Made by a program: the position numbers and the translations under genes. Below, in pieces: positions 17,555 to 26,553 of a DNA stretch of 64,000 bases. Under the pieces are notes generated by a model that saw only the letters and a list, made by a program, of their open reading frames with translations, did not search any database and was not told the origin of the DNA. Position 1 is the stretch's first letter. Every line of letters starts with the position of its first letter. Origin of the DNA: Comamonas testosteroni TK102 (GTDB lineage Bacteria > Pseudomonadota > Gammaproteobacteria > Burkholderiales > Burkholderiaceae_C); contig NZ_CP006704.1 of assembly GCF_000739375.1 (NCBI RefSeq), positions 5,022,001 to 5,086,000 on the forward strand, given 5' to 3'.

Positions 17555-17686
17555 GCCCCCAATGTAGAAGCCCCCTGCCCTATGTCATGTCTGACGCGGG
17601 ACAAGGGGCTTACCCTAGATTATTTGATCAAATATGCCGACAGCCCAATATGGGAATGCGCCTAAAGCTATGCTTTTTGAAGCAGC

Positions 17687-18319
17687 TCAGGCTTCACTGG
17701 AGCGCTGAACAAAGAACAGGCCTGTACCCACGGCCATCAGCAGGCCGCCGAACACGCGGTTCTGATTGCGCATGGCGCGTGCGCTGCGCATCAGGCCGCG
17801 CAAGGCGCTGGCACCTGCTGCATAGCTGTGCATCACCGTGGTGTCCACGGCCAGCATGGTCACGGCCAGAATCGCCAACTGCGGAGCCAGGGGACGGCTG
17901 GTGGTCATGAACTGGGGCAGCACGGCAACCATGAAGATGATGCCCTTGGGATTGGTGGCATTGGTCAGAAAGCCCGTCAGCACGCGCTTTCTGAGACTGG
18001 CCTCGGGCGCGGCCTCTTGCGCTGCCAGCGGCGAGCCGCCCGAACGCCACTGGCTGATGCCCAGATAGATGAGATAGCCCGCGCCCACGATCTTGACGGC
18101 ATTGAAGGCCCACTCGGACGCCATGAGCAGCGAGCCCACGCCGGCACCTGCTATCAACAAGATGAGCAGCAGCCCGAGCTGCAGACCCATGATGGTGGCG
18201 CTGGTCTTGCGCACGCCATAGGACAGGCCATGACTCATGGACAGCACAGCCCCCGAGCCCGGCGAGACCGCGATGATCCAGGAGGCCACAAAAAAAGCAA
18301 ACCAGGTGTGCAGATCCAT
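17687..18319 (-). CDS. LysE/RhtB family amino-acid exporter
   Basis: The 210-residue protein has six hydrophobic helices. The N-terminal SPGSGAVLSMSHGLSYGVR matches the family P-G-P motif region (here P-G-S), and GFLTNATNPKGIIFMVAVLPQF matches the second signature. Relatives export homoserine, threonine, lysine or similar amino acids through the inner membrane. I use ATG at 18319 with GGAG five bases upstream rather than the GTG two codons earlier. Confidence 0.85.
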   Translation of the reverse strand: MDLHTWFAFFVASWIIAVSPGSGAVLSMSHGLSYGVRKTSATIMGLQLGLLLILLIAGAGVGSLLMASEWAFNAVKIVGAGYLIYLGISQWRSGGSPLAAQEAAPEASLRKRVLTGFLTNATNPKGIIFMVAVLPQFMTTSRPLAPQLAILAVTMLAVDTTVMHSYAAGASALRGLMRSARAMRNQNRVFGGLLMAVGTGLFFVQRSSEA

Positions 18320-18523
18320 ACTCACTCCAAACGCCGATCTAAAGCGCCAGTCACAAAGCGCCTATCTTAAAAGTTGCGCTGTCAACTTGCAGACGCAAGG
18401 TTGACCAGGCGCTATAAGCACCAGGTACGCATTCATCTGCTTTTTCTTTCTGTCAAAAATCTGACGCTTGGCTGCGGGTGCCAAAATGGAATCTCTCTAG
18501 GGTTAACACCACATAACATTCCC

Positions 18524-20416
18524 ATGGAACACGGCTCTCCCATCTGGCTGACTTACGGCTTCATTTATCTTACGGCAGCAGTTCTGGCCGTCCCCATCGC
18601 CAGAGCCCTGGGCCTGGGAGCCATCATTGGCTACCTGGGCGCCGGCATTGCCATGGGACCCTGGGGCTTTGGCCTGGTCCGCAATGTGGACGACATCCTG
18701 CACTTTGCCGAGTTTGGCGTGGTGCTGATGCTGTTCGTGATCGGACTTGAGCTGCAGCCCAAGCGCCTTTGGGAGCTGCGGCGCCCCATCTTCGGCTGGG
18801 GCATGGCCCAGATGGTGGTCTGCACCGGCATTCTGTTCCTGGCCGCCTGGGCCTTCGGTCTGTCCTGGCGCGTCAGCCTGATCGCAGGCATGGGCCTGGC
18901 ACTGTCATCCACTGCCGTCTGCCTGCAGATCATGGCCGAGCGCAATCTGATGCGCACTCCCAGCGGACAGGCCGCCTTCTCCATCCTACTGTTCCAGGAC
19001 GTGGCGGCCATCCCCATCCTGGCGCTGATTCCGATTCTGGGCGCTTACAAGGCCGCCCATGCCAGCCACGGCGACAGCCATGTCTGGCTGGCCATTCTGA
19101 AGACCGTGGGCACGATTGGCGCCGTCATCATCGGTGGCCGATTGCTGCTGCAACCGCTGCTGCGCTGGATTGCGCGCAGCAAGACCCCCGAGATCTTCAC
19201 CGCCACCTCCCTGCTGCTGGTCGTGGGCATTGCCATGCTGATGACGCAGGTGGGCCTGTCCATGGCGCTGGGCGCCTTCCTGGCCGGCGTGCTGCTGGCC
19301 GACAGCGAATACCGCAGCGAGCTGGAAACCAATATCGAGCCGTTCAAAGGCCTGCTGCTGGGCCTGTTTTTCATGGCTGTGGGCATGAGCATCGACTTTG
19401 GCGTCATCCTCCAGTCCCCCTGGACCATGGCCGCCATGGTGACAGGCTTTATTGCGCTGAAGGCAGTGATGATCTTCGGTCTGGCCAGATTCATGCAGAT
19501 TCCCTGGCGCGAACGCCCGGTGTTCACGCTGATGCTGGCGCAAGGCGGGGAATTCGCCTTTGTGGTGTTCCAGACAGCCGCGCAGTACAAGGTATTCCGC
19601 CACAGCGTCTCTTCCATGCTGGTCGCGGCCGTGGCTCTGTCGATGCTGCTGGGCCCGCTGCTGCTGGTGCTGCTGGACAAACTGCTGCTGCGCCGCTTTT
19701 CCACCATCAAGGATGAAGAATGCGGCTCCGACAAGGCCAAAGAGATCTCCGAGCCTCAGGAATCGCCCATCATCATCGCCGGCTTCGGCCGCTACGGCCA
19801 GATCGTGGCCCGCGTGTTGCTGGCCCAGGGCATACGCCCGACCATCCTGGACCATAGCGTGGAAATGCTGGAGGCTGCGCAGATCTACGGCCACCGCGTG
19901 TTCTACGGCGATGCCACACGCATGGACCTGCTGCGCATCGCCGGTGCGGCCCAGGCCCATGTACTGGTGATTGCCGTCGACACCACCGAGCAGTCCCTCA
20001 AGATAGCCAGTCAGGTGCGCAAGCATTTCCCCAACCTCGAGATCGTGGCCCGTACCCGAGACCTGGATCACTGGTTCCGCCTGCGCGATCTCGGAGTCGA
20101 GCATGCCCAGCGCGAAGTCTTCGAATCCAGCCTTATCTCGGCCCAGTCGGTGCTGGAGCTGCTGGGTCAGAGTCCGGCCGAAGCCAAACGCATCACGGCA
20201 CGATTCAGGGAGCACAATCTGGCGCTGGCCGAGCGCATGTACCCACACTACAAGGACAAGAACCAGCTGATTGCAGTGGCCAAGCAGGGCCGCCAGCAAC
20301 TGGTGGAGCAGATGGCCAAGGAGCGTGCCGATCTGCTGGCCGACAACGCAGATGTACCCGATACGCCCCTGGCCAGCGAGCAAGACCACAGTCCAGCTGA
20401 TGCCCGGCAGCCGTGA
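18524..20416 (+). CDS. CPA2 family cation:proton antiporter with TrkA-N domain (KefB/KefC type)
   Basis: Starting at MEHGSPIWLTYGF gives 630 residues; the open frame upstream is not family-like. The first ~385 residues form about twelve membrane helices (GYLGAGIAMGPWG, FGVVLMLFVIGLELQP, MGLALSSTAV). A cytosolic Rossmann/TrkA-N domain follows (~415-540; IIIAGFGRYGQIVARVLLAQ). KefB/C proteins exchange K+ for H+ and are gated by nucleotide or glutathione adducts. Helical residues ~545-600 may be regulatory. No KefF/KefG-like partner is adjacent. Confidence 0.9.
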   Translation: MEHGSPIWLTYGFIYLTAAVLAVPIARALGLGAIIGYLGAGIAMGPWGFGLVRNVDDILHFAEFGVVLMLFVIGLELQPKRLWELRRPIFGWGMAQMVVCTGILFLAAWAFGLSWRVSLIAGMGLALSSTAVCLQIMAERNLMRTPSGQAAFSILLFQDVAAIPILALIPILGAYKAAHASHGDSHVWLAILKTVGTIGAVIIGGRLLLQPLLRWIARSKTPEIFTATSLLLVVGIAMLMTQVGLSMALGAFLAGVLLADSEYRSELETNIEPFKGLLLGLFFMAVGMSIDFGVILQSPWTMAAMVTGFIALKAVMIFGLARFMQIPWRERPVFTLMLAQGGEFAFVVFQTAAQYKVFRHSVSSMLVAAVALSMLLGPLLLVLLDKLLLRRFSTIKDEECGSDKAKEISEPQESPIIIAGFGRYGQIVARVLLAQGIRPTILDHSVEMLEAAQIYGHRVFYGDATRMDLLRIAGAAQAHVLVIAVDTTEQSLKIASQVRKHFPNLEIVARTRDLDHWFRLRDLGVEHAQREVFESSLISAQSVLELLGQSPAEAKRITARFREHNLALAERMYPHYKDKNQLIAVAKQGRQQLVEQMAKERADLLADNADVPDTPLASEQDHSPADARQP

Positions 20417-20432
20417 TACGCTGCGCGCCATC

Positions 20433-20885
20433 ATGTTCAACCCCAGCCAAGCCGACGTACGGCGATTTTTTTGCGGTGTGCGTGCCAAGATGATCAGCGG
20501 CGCGCCCATGGAGGCCATCGAAACGCTGGCCAGCCTGTGGATAGACGAGCACCCCGAGTACTTCGACGAGCTCTCCGACGTGGATGTTGCCGTGGCGCGC
20601 AACTACGATGCGGAGACTGAGCGCACCAACCCGTTTCTGCACCTGTCCATGCATCTGTCCATCAGCGAGCAGTGCAGCGTCGACTCGCCCCGCGGCATAC
20701 GCCAGGCCGTGGAACTGCTAACCAGAAAGCGTGACCTGCATGACGCCCATCACGCCGCCATGGAATGCCTGGGCCAGATGCTCTGGGAAAGCCAGCGCTC
20801 GGGACGCCCGCCCGATGGCGAGGCCTATGTTGCCGGAGTGCAGCGTCTGGCCACCACCGACGGCAGTTTCAAAAGCAACCTCTGA
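20433..20885 (+). CDS. DUF1841 family protein
   Basis: The 150-residue soluble protein begins MFNPSQADVRRFFC and contains the DUF1841 signatures HPEY, NPFLHLSMHLSISEQCSVDSPRG, and HDAHHAAMECLGQMLWESQR. The family is widespread in beta- and gammaproteobacteria with no known function; the conserved His residues suggest metal binding. It begins 17 bases after the antiporter gene and is likely co-transcribed. Confidence 0.88.
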   Translation: MFNPSQADVRRFFCGVRAKMISGAPMEAIETLASLWIDEHPEYFDELSDVDVAVARNYDAETERTNPFLHLSMHLSISEQCSVDSPRGIRQAVELLTRKRDLHDAHHAAMECLGQMLWESQRSGRPPDGEAYVAGVQRLATTDGSFKSNL

Positions 20886-20898
20886 GGCGCCCTCTGAA

Positions 20899-20932
20899 AA
20901 ACACAAAGCCCGCCTTGGCGGGCTTTGTGTTT
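20899..20932. terminator. Bidirectional terminator between DUF1841 and cytochrome c4 genes
   Basis: A perfect 16-bp stem (AAACACAAAGCCCGCC and its complement) encloses TT; the A-run on the left and T-run on the right make it work in both directions. It separates two convergent genes. Confidence 0.92.
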
Positions 20933-20944
20933 GCCGAAGCTGGT

Positions 20945-21607
20945 TTATTTCTGGCCCAGACGGAAATGCGGCTGCACCACCACCTGCATCTCGCTATCCA
21001 GACTGCCTATGTATCGGGCCAGCTGCTGCAACTCGTCGTTCTTGAACTGTTTGGCAATGCCGGCCATCACGCCATTGCTGCGCCCGATGATGGGATTGCC
21101 CTCGGTCCTGTAGGCCTGCAGGGCCCGGAACACATAGTCCGAATACTGCCCTGCCACCTTGGGATAGGACGGATCGATGGGCTTGGAAAAGCCTTCGCCA
21201 TGGCAGGAGAAGCAGGCGCCTTTTTGCAGCAGCGCCGTGACGGCCGGGTTCGCTTCCTTGGGCTTGCCGTCCTTGGCCTTGGCATGCCCCGCATAGTAGG
21301 CAGCCACATCAGCCATGTCCTGCTCGCTCAGCGAGTCGGCAATGCCGCGCATGGTGGGGTGTTTGCGTTCGCCTTTCTTATAGGCGTTCAGGGCCGAGAC
21401 GATATAGGCCTCGTTCTGCCCACCGATCATGGGTACTTTGTATACCTCAGGGAAGCTGGCCTGATAACCGGTGATGCCATGACAGCCTATGCACATGGCG
21501 ATCTTGCCTGCGCCAGCCTTTGCATCGCCCTTGACAGCCTGGGCGCTTGCCGCGCCGGTCACTGATGCGACAACTACTGCCAATACCGTGGTCCAAGTTT
21601 TTATCAT
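20945..21607 (-). CDS. Diheme cytochrome c4
   Basis: I start at MIKTWTTVLAVVV (220 residues), which gives a proper signal peptide ending near SAQA; upstream in-frame codons look non-coding. Two class I heme domains follow with CIGCH and CFSCH, and MRGIAD and SNGVMAGIAK supply likely axial methionines. Cytochrome c4 carries electrons in the periplasm to terminal oxidases such as cbb3 or aa3 types. It is divergent from the MoxR gene. Confidence 0.92.
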   Translation of the reverse strand: MIKTWTTVLAVVVASVTGAASAQAVKGDAKAGAGKIAMCIGCHGITGYQASFPEVYKVPMIGGQNEAYIVSALNAYKKGERKHPTMRGIADSLSEQDMADVAAYYAGHAKAKDGKPKEANPAVTALLQKGACFSCHGEGFSKPIDPSYPKVAGQYSDYVFRALQAYRTEGNPIIGRSNGVMAGIAKQFKNDELQQLARYIGSLDSEMQVVVQPHFRLGQK

Positions 21608-21723
21608 TTTGCGCGCACAATCCTTCAAGAGTTCAGACGGGTGCTCAAATGCCTTGCTGCAGTGCAAACGATTATGGCAGTGAGAATTTCGCACGCTTAT
21701 CAATACTTACGCTGATACCGCCC

Positions 21724-22566
21724 ATGAAGTTTCAAGGTTCCGACAAATACGTGGCCACGCAAGATCTGATGCTGGCCGTCAACGCTGCCGCTACCCTGCA
21801 GCGCCCTCTGCTCATCAAGGGCGAGCCCGGCACGGGCAAGACCATGCTGGCCGAGGAGGTCGCGCAGGCGCTGGACATGCCGCTGCTGCAGTGGCACATC
21901 AAGTCCACCACCAAGGCCCAGCAAGGCCTGTATGAGTACGACGCCGTGAGCCGCCTGCGCGATTCGCAACTGGGTGACGAGCGCGTCAAGGACATTCACA
22001 ACTACATCGTCAAGGGCGTGCTCTGGCAGGCTTTCACGGCGGAGCGCCCCGTGGCCCTGCTGATCGACGAAATCGACAAGGCCGACATCGAGTTCCCCAA
22101 CGACTTGCTGCGCGAAATCGATCGCATGGAGTTCTATTGCTACGAGACCCACGAGATGATCCGCGCCAAGCACCGCCCGCTGGTCTTTATCACCTCGAAC
22201 AACGAAAAGGAACTGCCCGACGCGTTCTTGCGCCGCTGCTTTTTCCACTACATCAAGTTCCCCGATGCCGACACCATGCGCCAGATCGTGGCCGTGCATT
22301 TCCCCAAGCTGCAGGGTGAGCTGCTGAGTGCCGCGATGAAGGTCTTCTACGATGTGCGCAATCTGCCCGGCCTCAAGAAAAAGCCTTCGACCAGCGAGCT
22401 GATCGACTGGCTCAAGCTGCTGGTCGCCGAGGAGATTCCCGCATCGGCCCTGCAGTCCGAGGAAGGCAAGGTCAGCGTGCCACCCCTGGTGGGTGCACTG
22501 CTCAAGAACGAACAGGACATGAGCCTGTTCGAAAAGCTGGTCTTCATGAACCAGCGCAATCGCTGA
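21724..22566 (+). CDS. MoxR-type AAA+ ATPase
   Basis: The 280-residue AAA+ protein has Walker A GEPGTGKT (~37-44), Walker B ALLIDEIDKAD (~118) and FITSNNEKELPDAFLRRC (sensor 1 and arginine finger). MoxR ATPases act with VWA-domain proteins in metal insertion or protein activation. The partner gene lies two genes downstream (23452). I use the ATG preceding KFQGSDKYVATQD; the longer frame overlaps the cytochrome c4 promoter region. Confidence 0.92.
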   Translation: MKFQGSDKYVATQDLMLAVNAAATLQRPLLIKGEPGTGKTMLAEEVAQALDMPLLQWHIKSTTKAQQGLYEYDAVSRLRDSQLGDERVKDIHNYIVKGVLWQAFTAERPVALLIDEIDKADIEFPNDLLREIDRMEFYCYETHEMIRAKHRPLVFITSNNEKELPDAFLRRCFFHYIKFPDADTMRQIVAVHFPKLQGELLSAAMKVFYDVRNLPGLKKKPSTSELIDWLKLLVAEEIPASALQSEEGKVSVPPLVGALLKNEQDMSLFEKLVFMNQRNR

Positions 22567-22597
22567 GCCGACATCAAAAGCCGAGGAGACACAGCCC

Positions 22598-22819
22598 ATG
22601 AGCACCGCACAACAACTGCTGCTGGAAGGCGGCTCCGACGCCGTCGGCTTTGTGGGCGGCGCCCTGCTGGGCTGGGGCCTGTCCCATGTACTGGGCCTTG
22701 ATCTGTTCGCCCAGGGTTATGGCGCCGGCAGCATTGCCGCCATCGCCTTGGTGGGCCTCGGTGGCGGCCTCGGTCTCAAGTTGGCCCGATTCTGGCGCAG
22801 CAAGCGCAAATCTCTTTGA
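22598..22819 (+). CDS. Small glycine-rich membrane protein
   Basis: The 73-residue protein has two glycine-rich hydrophobic stretches (~17-33 and ~42-63) and a basic tail (RFWRSKRKSL). It is preceded by GAGGAG at a good distance and sits between the MoxR gene and the acetyltransferase gene. No family is recognised; linkage suggests it belongs to the MoxR operon. Confidence 0.75.
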   Translation: MSTAQQLLLEGGSDAVGFVGGALLGWGLSHVLGLDLFAQGYGAGSIAAIALVGLGGGLGLKLARFWRSKRKSL

Positions 22820-22830
22820 GTGAGCAAGCC

Positions 22831-23433
22831 ATGACTTTTGTAGAAACCGTGACCCTGCGCGACCGCGGCGTGCGGCTGGAGCCGCTGGCCCTGAGCCATG
22901 AGGCGGGTCTGGCCGCAGCCGCTGCCGATGGAGAGCTGTGGAAGATTCGCGTGACTTCCGTGCCCGAGCCTGGCGAGGTGCGCAGCTATATCGAGGCCGC
23001 GCTGCTGGGCCGTGACCAGGGCCACCGCTTTGCATTCGCCGTTCTCGACGATGCCAGCGGCAAGGTACTGGGCACGACCAGCTATCACGACATTGTTCCC
23101 GCCATTCGCCGCGTGGAGATTGGCTACACCTGGTATGCCAAAAGCGTGCAGCGCACTCACGTGAACACCTCGGCCAAGCTGCTGCTGCTGGCCCATGCCT
23201 TCGGTACGCTGGGGTGCCATGTGGTGGGCTGGCGCACGGACAATTTCAACTTCGCCAGCCAGCGCGCCATCGAGCGCCTGGGTGCCAAGAAAGATGGTGT
23301 GATCCGCGGCCATGCGCTGCGCCGCGACGGCACGATTCGCGACACCGTGATGTACAGCATGCGCAGTGGCGAGTGGCCTGAAGCCCGTGCACAACTGCTG
23401 TATCTTCTGGAGCAACATGCACCCGCTGCATAA
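22831..23433 (+). CDS. GNAT family N-acetyltransferase (RimJ/RimL-like)
   Basis: The 200-residue protein has the GNAT pattern of ribosomal-protein acetyltransferases: GVRLEPLALSHEAGLAAA, EIGYTWYAKSVQRTHVNTSAKLLLLAHAF (acetyl-CoA loop region) and VGWRTDNFNFASQRAIERLGAKKDGVIRGH. Relatives acetylate protein N-termini or small amines. An in-frame TTG at 22816 overlapping the previous stop is an alternative start. It is embedded between the two MoxR-system genes. Confidence 0.85.
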   Translation: MTFVETVTLRDRGVRLEPLALSHEAGLAAAAADGELWKIRVTSVPEPGEVRSYIEAALLGRDQGHRFAFAVLDDASGKVLGTTSYHDIVPAIRRVEIGYTWYAKSVQRTHVNTSAKLLLLAHAFGTLGCHVVGWRTDNFNFASQRAIERLGAKKDGVIRGHALRRDGTIRDTVMYSMRSGEWPEARAQLLYLLEQHAPAA

Positions 23434-23451
23434 GCGCTGGAGGCATTTTTC

Positions 23452-24639
23452 ATGCTGATCGATTTTTTCTATACCCTGCGTGCAGCCAAGCTGCCTGTGT
23501 CGGTCAAGGAGTTTCTGGCCCTGCTGGAAGCCCTGGACGCAGGCCTGATCGGCCCCAAGAGCGAGGATCGCTGGAGCCTGGACGACTTCTACCACCTGGG
23601 CCGAACCATTCTGGTCAAGGACGAGAAGCACTACGACAAGTACGACCGCGCTTTTTCCGCCTATTTCAAGGGCGTGGAGATGCTGGCCGACCTGACCAAG
23701 GAAATTCCGCAGGACTGGCTGCAAAAGCTGCTGGAGCGCGAACTCAGCCCCGAGGACAAGGCCAAGATCGAAGCCATGGGCTGGGACGAGCTGATGGAAA
23801 CGCTCAAGAAGCGCCTGGAAGAGCAGAAGGAGCGCCACGAGGGCGGCAACAAATGGATCGGGACAGGCGGTACCAGCCCCTTCGGCCATGGCGGCTACAA
23901 CCCAGCAGGCATACGCATTGGCGGGCCGGGCCGCAACAAGAGTGCCGTCAAGGTCTGGGAGCAGCGCGCCTACCGCGACTATGACGACACCCAGGAACTG
24001 GGCACGCGCAATATCAAGGTCGCGCTACGCCGTCTGCGCAAGTTTGCGCGCCAGGGCAGCGAGCTGGAGCTGGATCTGCCGGACACCATCCGTTCCACGG
24101 CAGCCAATGCGGGCTATCTCGACATCAAGATGATTCCCGAGCGGCACAACAATGTGAAAGTGCTGCTGCTCATGGACGTGGGCGGCACCATGGACGAGCA
24201 TATCCAGCGTGTGGAGGAGCTTTTCTCGGCCGTGAAGAGCGAGCTCAAGCATCTGGAGTTCTATTACTTCCACAACTGTGTCTACGACTTCATGTGGAAA
24301 AACAACCGCCGCCGCTTTGCCGAGAAGTTTCCGACCTGGGACATCATTCGCAAGTACAACAAGGACTACAAGCTGATCTTTGTCGGCGATGCGACCATGA
24401 GCCCCTACGAAATCCTTCAGCCCGGCGGCTCGGTCGAGTACATGAACGAGGAGCCCGGTGCCGAATGGCTGCAGCGCCTGACGAATGCCTTCCCGCACTT
24501 TGCCTGGATCAATCCGGAGCCCCAGGGCGTATGGCAGTACCGCCAGAGCATCAGCATCATCCAGCAGTTGATGGGCGACCGCATGTACCCTTTGTCGCTC
24601 AAAGGCTTGGAAGACGCCATGCGCATGCTGTCAAAATAG
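23452..24639 (+). CDS. VWA domain-containing protein (CoxE-like), MoxR partner
   Basis: The 395-residue protein ends in a von Willebrand A domain (~235-395). The metal-ion-dependent adhesion site reads MDVGGTM, that is D-x-G-x-T in place of the classic D-x-S-x-S. The N-terminal part is helical and charged (LKKRLEEQKERHEGGNK) with a glycine-rich hinge (~140-165; GTGGTSPFGHGGYNPAG). CoxE/MoxR pairs help mature metalloenzymes or remodel membrane complexes. The target is not obvious. Confidence 0.88.
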   Translation: MLIDFFYTLRAAKLPVSVKEFLALLEALDAGLIGPKSEDRWSLDDFYHLGRTILVKDEKHYDKYDRAFSAYFKGVEMLADLTKEIPQDWLQKLLERELSPEDKAKIEAMGWDELMETLKKRLEEQKERHEGGNKWIGTGGTSPFGHGGYNPAGIRIGGPGRNKSAVKVWEQRAYRDYDDTQELGTRNIKVALRRLRKFARQGSELELDLPDTIRSTAANAGYLDIKMIPERHNNVKVLLLMDVGGTMDEHIQRVEELFSAVKSELKHLEFYYFHNCVYDFMWKNNRRRFAEKFPTWDIIRKYNKDYKLIFVGDATMSPYEILQPGGSVEYMNEEPGAEWLQRLTNAFPHFAWINPEPQGVWQYRQSISIIQQLMGDRMYPLSLKGLEDAMRMLSK

Positions 24640-24643
24640 GGCC

Positions 24644-26551
24644 ATGCCCCAGACCTTGCCCTTGAAAAAGCCGGCCTTGAGGCCGGCTTTGCTTTTGGGA
24701 GCCGCCTTGCTCCTCAGCGGCTGCAGCCTGCTTGCCCCCAAAGACAAAGAAGCCGAAGCCATGGGTATCGATACCAGCGGCCCGCCGGCCTTCACACTGG
24801 AAGTCGATGCCCCCAAGCAGATCCGCACGCTGCTGGAGCAGCATCTGGAACTCAAGCGTTTTCGCCACCAGCCCGATCTGCAGCGCCGCGAGCTGACACG
24901 CTTGCTGGGTGCAACCGATGCCAATGTGCGCGAGCTGATCGGCACCCTGGGCTATTTCAGCCCCACAGTGACTGTCGAGCTGACCGATACCCCCGAGGAA
25001 GAGGCACCACGCAAAGTGGTGGTCAAGGTCGACCCAGGCCCGCCCACCATCATTGAAAAATCCGAGGTGCGTTTTACCGGCGTCAATGCCAGCGACGAGC
25101 TGGGAACCTCGCAGCGCCTGCAGATCGAGGAAACCTGGCCGCTGCAGGCTGGCGAGCAATTCTCGCAATCGGCCTGGAGCAGCGCCAAGAGCGGTGGTCT
25201 CAAGGAGCTGCAAAAGCGCCGCTACCCGCTGGCACGCATAGATACCAGTCTGGCCGATGTGGATGCCGACACCAACAAGGCACAGGTCAGCGTGAGTTAT
25301 GCCCCCGGCCCTGCCTATACCTTCGGTCCGCTGCAGATTGATGGCGCCGAGCGCTACGACCCGGTGCGCACGGCCCGCATCGCGCGCCTGCCCGAGGGCC
25401 AGGAATACGATCTGCAAAGCATGCTCGATGCCCAGCAGCGCCTGGTCAGCAGCGGCTATTACGATTCGGTATTTCTTTCTCTGGCCGACTCCCCGCAACA
25501 GGCCACCACCGAGGCTGAACGTGACGAGCAGCGCAAGAGCCAGGGCGCAGCCATCACCTCGCCCGTGATTGCCAAGGTGCGCGAAGCCAAGCTGCAGAAA
25601 TGGGTGTTCGGTGTGGGCCTGAGCACGGATACCGGACCGCGCCTGTCCATCGACCACACTTACAACAAGGTGCCCGGTCTGAACTGGCGTGCCGTCAGCA
25701 AGCTGCAGCTGGACAGGAAGAACCCGCTGATCTCCACCCAGCTGGTCGGCCTTCCCGGCGAGGATCTCTGGCGCTGGTTTGCCAGCGGCAAGCTCGAGCG
25801 CGCACCTGCGGGCGACTTCTACACCAACAGTGCGCAGATGCGCTTTGGCCGCTCCAAGGCCGAAGACCGCATAGAACGCAATATGTACCTGCAGTACGAC
25901 TATGCCAAGACCCAGGGTGCAGGCGCTCCGCCCGGTGCCTCCTCGTTGCTGGCCAACTATGGCTGGACGGCCCGCTATTTCGACAACAATCTGCTGCCGA
26001 CCTCGGGCTTTGGTCTGGCCCTGGAAGCCGGTGCAGGCACCACGCTGACGCCGCAGCGCTCGCCGTTCGGGCGCCTCACGGGCCGCTGGCTCAGCCTGAT
26101 ACCGCTGGGCGAGCGAGACGAGGAAACCAGGCGCCGCAGCCGTCTGCAGATCAAGGCCGGAGTGGGCGCCGTCATGGCCAAGAAAGATGTGGATCTGCCC
26201 ACCACCATCATGTTCCTCACTGGTGGCGACAACACGGTGCGCGGCTATGGCTATCAATCGATTGGCGCACGCACCGACAACGGCCGCGTGATTGCCGGCC
26301 GCTATCTGGCCATGGGCAGTGTGGAGTGGCAGCGGCCCATCACCATCAAGGGCAATACGCAGGACTTCGAGCACGCCGTCTTTATCGATGCAGGTACGGT
26401 CGGCGACGATATCAACCGGCTCTACACCCGCGTCGGCTTTGGCACCGGCATCCGCTGGAAAAGCCCGGTCGGTCCGATTCAAGCAGATCTCGCCTGGGGC
26501 GCTCAGGAGCAGCAACTGCGCCTGCACCTGCGCCTGGGCTTCACGTTTTAA
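24644..26551 (+). CDS. tamA: TamA, outer-membrane Omp85 family protein
   Basis: The 635-residue protein has a lipoprotein-like signal (LLLSGC, Cys27), a run of POTRA-like domains (~45-290) and a C-terminal 16-strand barrel of the Omp85 family ending in an aromatic residue (RLGFTF). The motif GGDNTVRGYGYQSIG corresponds to the R-G-Y/F loop of the family. TamA with TamB assists outer-membrane protein insertion and phospholipid transport. A terminator-shaped hairpin (24667-24696) lies inside the first codons. Confidence 0.9.
   Translation: MPQTLPLKKPALRPALLLGAALLLSGCSLLAPKDKEAEAMGIDTSGPPAFTLEVDAPKQIRTLLEQHLELKRFRHQPDLQRRELTRLLGATDANVRELIGTLGYFSPTVTVELTDTPEEEAPRKVVVKVDPGPPTIIEKSEVRFTGVNASDELGTSQRLQIEETWPLQAGEQFSQSAWSSAKSGGLKELQKRRYPLARIDTSLADVDADTNKAQVSVSYAPGPAYTFGPLQIDGAERYDPVRTARIARLPEGQEYDLQSMLDAQQRLVSSGYYDSVFLSLADSPQQATTEAERDEQRKSQGAAITSPVIAKVREAKLQKWVFGVGLSTDTGPRLSIDHTYNKVPGLNWRAVSKLQLDRKNPLISTQLVGLPGEDLWRWFASGKLERAPAGDFYTNSAQMRFGRSKAEDRIERNMYLQYDYAKTQGAGAPPGASSLLANYGWTARYFDNNLLPTSGFGLALEAGAGTTLTPQRSPFGRLTGRWLSLIPLGERDEETRRRSRLQIKAGVGAVMAKKDVDLPTTIMFLTGGDNTVRGYGYQSIGARTDNGRVIAGRYLAMGSVEWQRPITIKGNTQDFEHAVFIDAGTVGDDINRLYTRVGFGTGIRWKSPVGPIQADLAWGAQEQQLRLHLRLGFTF
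24667..24696 (+). terminator. Terminator-like hairpin inside the 5' end of tamA
   Basis: AAAGCCGGCC (24667-24676), loop TTGA and GGCCGGCTTT (24681-24690) form a perfect 10-bp stem followed by GCTTTT. It lies 28 bases after the VWA gene stop but within codons 8-18 of tamA. It could end the MoxR-VWA transcript or act as an attenuator for tamA. Confidence 0.6.
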
Positions 26552-26553
26552 GC

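Noticed and set aside
18986..20602. 538-codon minus-strand frame opposite the KefC-type antiporter
   Set aside because: Antisense shadow; the plus strand has clear membrane and TrkA-N domains.
25600..26553. Long 5' extension of the tamB frame
   Set aside because: It overlaps tamA in another frame and looks non-coding; the ATG two bases after tamA gives the proper membrane anchor.
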